Assembly: GCA_002398515.1 (NCBI GenBank)
Contig: DGZL01000104.1
Location: 1-23,357 of the forward strand
Source: Firmicutes bacterium UBA4981
GTDB lineage: Bacteria > Bacillota > SHA-98 > UBA4971
Reading direction: 5' to 3'
Length of the DNA stretch: 23,357 nt
The position numbers and the translations under genes were made by a program. The notes under the pieces are model-generated. The model saw only the letters and a program-made list of their open reading frames with translations, was not told where the DNA came from and did no database searches. Shown here in pieces: positions 20,536 to 23,357 of this stretch. Numbering within the stretch: the stretch's first letter is position 1; each line of letters starts with the position of its first letter.

Positions 20536-22782
20536 TCAAGAACATAGATCCAAGCAAATCCCGTAACCCCGCCACAGGGCGTAAGCGACAAAACCCGCCC
20601 CTGTCGCCAAGGCTAATCCGGTTTTTGCAACACCTGTCATAGGATCTATGCTCTCGCAAACCAAGCCTCCGTCCATAGGTGCAGTAGTCAGGAGACTTAT
20701 TGCTTGAGTCACAGCCTCGGTATCACATACCCCGCAAGCCTCATACTCGGCTACTTCAGCAAGAATGGTATTTGCTGCAGCCATAGGCCACGGATGCGGT
20801 GAATGAGCAGACCCCGGCGCGCCGAACTCGCCGTCGAAGAAATACAGGTTGTGCTGAGAGCGGATCCAACGCTGCGTATTCCTAAGGATTTTGGAAGTCT
20901 CTTCGCCGTGAGGAAACCCATAGTGCCGGATCAGCTCCAGGCTGCCCGGGGGGTTGTCGTAAGTCTCATAATTCACGCGACAGAGTCTGGCGAATTCCAA
21001 ATCTACAGCCCAGGCATACATTGGACCGAAAGGACCGTCCACCACGCAGTAACGACGTATGGCGTCTTCCAATGCCTTGGCGTCCCTTATCAGCTCATTC
21101 GCAGCATGTGCGTAATCACCGCCAAGCCTCTCGAATACAGACGACGCAATCATCCAGGCCTTCCAAAGGAGGACATTGGAATAGGTCAAGAAAGGAAACT
21201 CTACAGGATCATCTGAAGGATCCAGAAAAGTTCGACATAGGACAGGCGTTCCCGCCTCATCGCGGACAAGCCATTTCTCTATCGCAGCCAGAGTCCTTTT
21301 GATACCTTCGATCATACCAGGGGCCTCAAGGACTGTGTAATCTCGCGTAGCATCTAGGTAAGTCCCCAGCCCGATGATGTGCGCAGCAGCCTCATCCAGC
21401 TCAAATCCGGGGTAAAGCGCTGTCCCGTCCATGTATAGGGCGTGGTCCCCAACATTCAGCGTACCTATGCGCGTCGAGTAAAGAAGCACATCCCTTGCCC
21501 TGGCTGCATCAGTCAATACCAGGGCAGGCATGGACCATAGCAGTACATCCCGCGCCCAAAACGATGCGCTCACGTAATACCTGGGACTCCTTGACGTTAC
21601 AGCGACTAAAGACTCAGAGTCTAAGGTCTTACCTGTTGCGAAAAAGTAGTTAAAGAGCAGGTTCCTGTTGATTACACTTTCCAACCTGCCGAGCAGTTCA
21701 ACATTGCCTGCCATTTCGTCGGGCTTCTGAAGCCTGCATCCATTGGAGCATTTGTCCTGGTTCCTGCTTCTTTCCACGCATCTCCCATGGGGCAAGAGAG
21801 ACCGCCTGCGCATCCTGAGCCATGCATAGGTCTTCTCCTCAAGCTCCTCCCAGCCCACTCGTTTCAGATGGACACCGGTAGTGCGAGCTCCGTCAGCTTC
21901 TCTGTTGAACGCCACGTAGTGAGCGCAAGTCACCTTGTCGCCCGGAGCAAGCTCACTGTCCTGCGAAACCTTTATCCTGCAAGGATCGTCTGCTGACTCC
22001 TCTATGTCTATGCTGTCAAGGTCCAAAGATGAGTTAATGGAAAAACCGAATAGCGGCAAAGGCCCCATAGCCTCAGCTACTACACTTTGAGTCCATGTGT
22101 CGTACCAGCATGAACGTGTGCAAGGTATGGGACGGGACGTGAATACCCGAAATATGCTGGAACCCCATGTGCACACAAGTCCTATCTTTGCCCGGGCTTT
22201 CATTGTTCCCGATTCGTCTTGTCTGTCGGGTTCTATAATGCGGCTTGTGGCTAGGATATCACGTCCGGCTGTCCTTTGCGCCGTTGTGCTCTCATCCGAA
22301 TGAAACCCGAACCTTTCCAATTCGAGGATGTAACAGAAACCCTTCTCGTCAGGTGGCGTCACAATGCGCAAACCGAGCCTGATAGGGCCACCCGGAACGT
22401 CAGACAAGTCCCAAGTGAAACTGGGCACCCAGTCCCATTTCAGCTCCACCTCGGGACACACTCCTCTAAGGTCTACTTGCATCCCATTCCACTCTAGAAA
22501 AGGCCTAATCAAAGGGGCTTGCCGACCCTCGCGTCCGGTGGGATCAGACGTTGTGACAGCCTTGGGCGCAGTTCCTCTTACCTCAAACAGCGCTGCTTGA
22601 GCCTGGTGCAAGAAGGTTACACTCATCACCCTCCCACACTCATCGATCTCAGGTAGGGATATATAATCATTCCCAGTCACGATAACCGGCTTGTAATCCT
22701 TGATAGGCGCCGGAACGGTCCTAATGCGCTTTGCCGCGGTCTCATTTCCAACAGTCTTATTTGCCACAGTCACATTTGCCAT
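20536..22782 (-). CDS. Large glycoside hydrolase-like protein with (alpha/alpha)6 catalytic domain
   Basis: 748 residues, no signal peptide, so probably cytoplasmic. Residues about 30-320 look like the beta-sandwich domain of amylo-alpha-1,6-glucosidase or GH15/GH63/GH125-like enzymes. A Cys-rich insert (335-350) leads to a helical domain from about 358 to the end. Likely active-site elements are YYVSASFWARD (402-412), MDGTALYPGFELDEAAAH (451-468) and GGLVCESIDP near 706-715, a pattern of inverting six-hairpin glycosidases that use Asp/Glu pairs. The exact GH family and substrate are not clear to me; alpha-linked glucan or mannan is plausible given the glucan genes at the other end of the window. 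The first 20 residues are a five-residue repeat (MANVT-VANKT-VGNET-AAKRI) coded by a 15-bp tandem repeat. It starts 4 bp after the GNAT stop, so the two are coupled. Confidence 0.82.
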   Translation of the reverse strand: MANVTVANKTVGNETAAKRIRTVPAPIKDYKPVIVTGNDYISLPEIDECGRVMSVTFLHQAQAALFEVRGTAPKAVTTSDPTGREGRQAPLIRPFLEWNGMQVDLRGVCPEVELKWDWVPSFTWDLSDVPGGPIRLGLRIVTPPDEKGFCYILELERFGFHSDESTTAQRTAGRDILATSRIIEPDRQDESGTMKARAKIGLVCTWGSSIFRVFTSRPIPCTRSCWYDTWTQSVVAEAMGPLPLFGFSINSSLDLDSIDIEESADDPCRIKVSQDSELAPGDKVTCAHYVAFNREADGARTTGVHLKRVGWEELEEKTYAWLRMRRRSLLPHGRCVERSRNQDKCSNGCRLQKPDEMAGNVELLGRLESVINRNLLFNYFFATGKTLDSESLVAVTSRSPRYYVSASFWARDVLLWSMPALVLTDAARARDVLLYSTRIGTLNVGDHALYMDGTALYPGFELDEAAAHIIGLGTYLDATRDYTVLEAPGMIEGIKRTLAAIEKWLVRDEAGTPVLCRTFLDPSDDPVEFPFLTYSNVLLWKAWMIASSVFERLGGDYAHAANELIRDAKALEDAIRRYCVVDGPFGPMYAWAVDLEFARLCRVNYETYDNPPGSLELIRHYGFPHGEETSKILRNTQRWIRSQHNLYFFDGEFGAPGSAHSPHPWPMAAANTILAEVAEYEACGVCDTEAVTQAISLLTTAPMDGGLVCESIDPMTGVAKTGLALATGAGFVAYALWRGYGICLDLCS

Positions 22783-22792
22783 AGTCTCAACC
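22739..22792. repeat. 15-bp tandem repeat spanning the glycosidase start codon
   Basis: Three 15-bp units on the + strand, GTCTCATTTCCAACA, GTCTTATTTGCCACA and GTCACATTTGCCATA (from 22739, 22754, 22769), followed by a partial GTCTCAACC that reaches the GNAT stop codon. It encodes the N-terminal five-residue repeats and includes the ATG at 22780-22782. Confidence 0.8.
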
Positions 22793-23357
22793 CCGCCCCT
22801 TGAAAAGCAGTTTCTCCATAGCCACCCACCTGCCCTGAAGATCGCGGGTTACGCCTATTTCGCTGAAACCCTCAGTTCTATACAATTCATAGGCTGGGGT
22901 GTTTTCAGGTCTGACTTCGAGCCTCACAACGTGAACACCTTCATCAGCCAAACACTGCAAGGCACGTCGCAGCAGGTCCCGGCCAAGCCCTTGTCCCCTT
23001 GCTCCTCTGTGAACGGCAATGGACATAAGCCTCCCGAAGCTTGTCCTTTTGGGAAGCACAAAAGAAGACGCTGCCATAACCATCCCGTTTGCCCCGAGCT
23101 TCAGCATCTCTGTGAAACGTATAGCAATCTTGCCTGCAAATAGAGCTCTTGCAGCACCAAGAGCATGCCCATGCCGAATAACTGCTTTGTGGAGTTCAGC
23201 GTCATCAAAAGCTACTATAGAATATCCACAGAGACTGCCCAGAGAATCCTTGGCTACAAAGAATCTACAGCCTGCATCCAACAAGATACCAAAACCCAAA
23301 GCAATAATTCGCAAGATCCTATCACCTGCATCTCTCCGAAAGAAGAAGTCCACGCTC
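22787..23357 (-). CDS. GNAT-family N-acetyltransferase (5' end at or beyond window edge)
   Basis: At least 188 residues are visible, from a GTG at 23351-23353; the frame stays open to the window end, so the true start may lie outside. The acetyl-CoA site is clear: MSIAVHRGARGQGLGRDLLRRAL (motif A, R-G-x-G-x-G near 117-124), then LEVRPENTPAYELYRTEGFSEIGV (motif B). This is the RimI-like arrangement. The N-terminal part (FFVAKDSLGSLCGYSIVAFDD) fits the beginning of a GNAT fold. Substrate unknown: a protein N-terminus, an amine or a sugar are possible. It lies just before the glycosidase on the same strand, with 4 bp between them. Confidence 0.88.
   Translation of the reverse strand, partial: SVDFFFRRDAGDRILRIIALGFGILLDAGCRFFVAKDSLGSLCGYSIVAFDDAELHKAVIRHGHALGAARALFAGKIAIRFTEMLKLGANGMVMAASSFVLPKRTSFGRLMSIAVHRGARGQGLGRDLLRRALQCLADEGVHVVRLEVRPENTPAYELYRTEGFSEIGVTRDLQGRWVAMEKLLFKGRG

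Overview
The window reads like a chromosomal segment of a Gram-positive bacterium of the Bacillota (Clostridia-like, possibly anaerobic or thermophilic). The reasons are AGGAGG-type ribosome-binding sites, frequent TTG and GTG starts, a ydaO-type c-di-AMP riboswitch, and a glucan gene set (GH57 branching enzyme, sugar nucleotidyltransferase/mutase fusion, GT4 synthase) typical of that group. This placement is inference; no rRNA or other marker gene is present.

Layout. 1-4213: the 3' end of a GH57 alpha-glucan branching enzyme (+), converging on a nucleotidyltransferase-phosphohexomutase fusion and a GT4 glycogen-synthase-like glycosyltransferase (both -). 4214-5425: a 1.2-kb non-coding stretch with about ten small TGGTYGAAAAYCRACCA-type hairpins and then six copies of a 66-bp tandem repeat. 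5426-10475 (-): a peptide/nickel-class ABC transporter operon in the order substrate-binding protein, dppB, dppC, dppD. Most of its gaps are filled by tandem repeats with their own unit. 10476-11195: its leader, comprising a promoter, a c-di-AMP riboswitch, an intrinsic terminator, a repeat-rich stretch and a candidate 61-codon ORF. 11290-12690 (-): the scar of a type I restriction-modification operon, in which the 5' end of hsdM is joined to the 3' end of hsdR, followed by an intact YgjP/DUF45-type metallopeptidase gene. 13175-18831 (-): a compact four-gene cassette built around a lidless Hsp70, with a coiled-coil protein, a TPR/DUF2325-like protein and an unrecognised protein. 19179-20378 (+): dppF, the second ATPase of the transporter, about 8.7 kb from the rest and on the other strand. 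20536-23357 (-): a large (alpha/alpha)6-type glycosidase and a GNAT acetyltransferase.

Main discoveries. (1) The transporter's substrate-binding protein appears circularly permuted: the usual C-terminal third of a family 5 (SBP_bac_5, cluster C) protein follows the signal peptide, and the usual N-terminal two-thirds comes second. (2) The transporter appears to be switched by c-di-AMP. (3) The Hsp70 cassette next to restriction-modification debris looks like an undescribed chaperone-centred, possibly defensive system. (4) Gene-edge tandem repeats occur throughout the accessory part, reaching into stop codons and start codons, and a low-complexity stretch near the dppF 3' end may be related.
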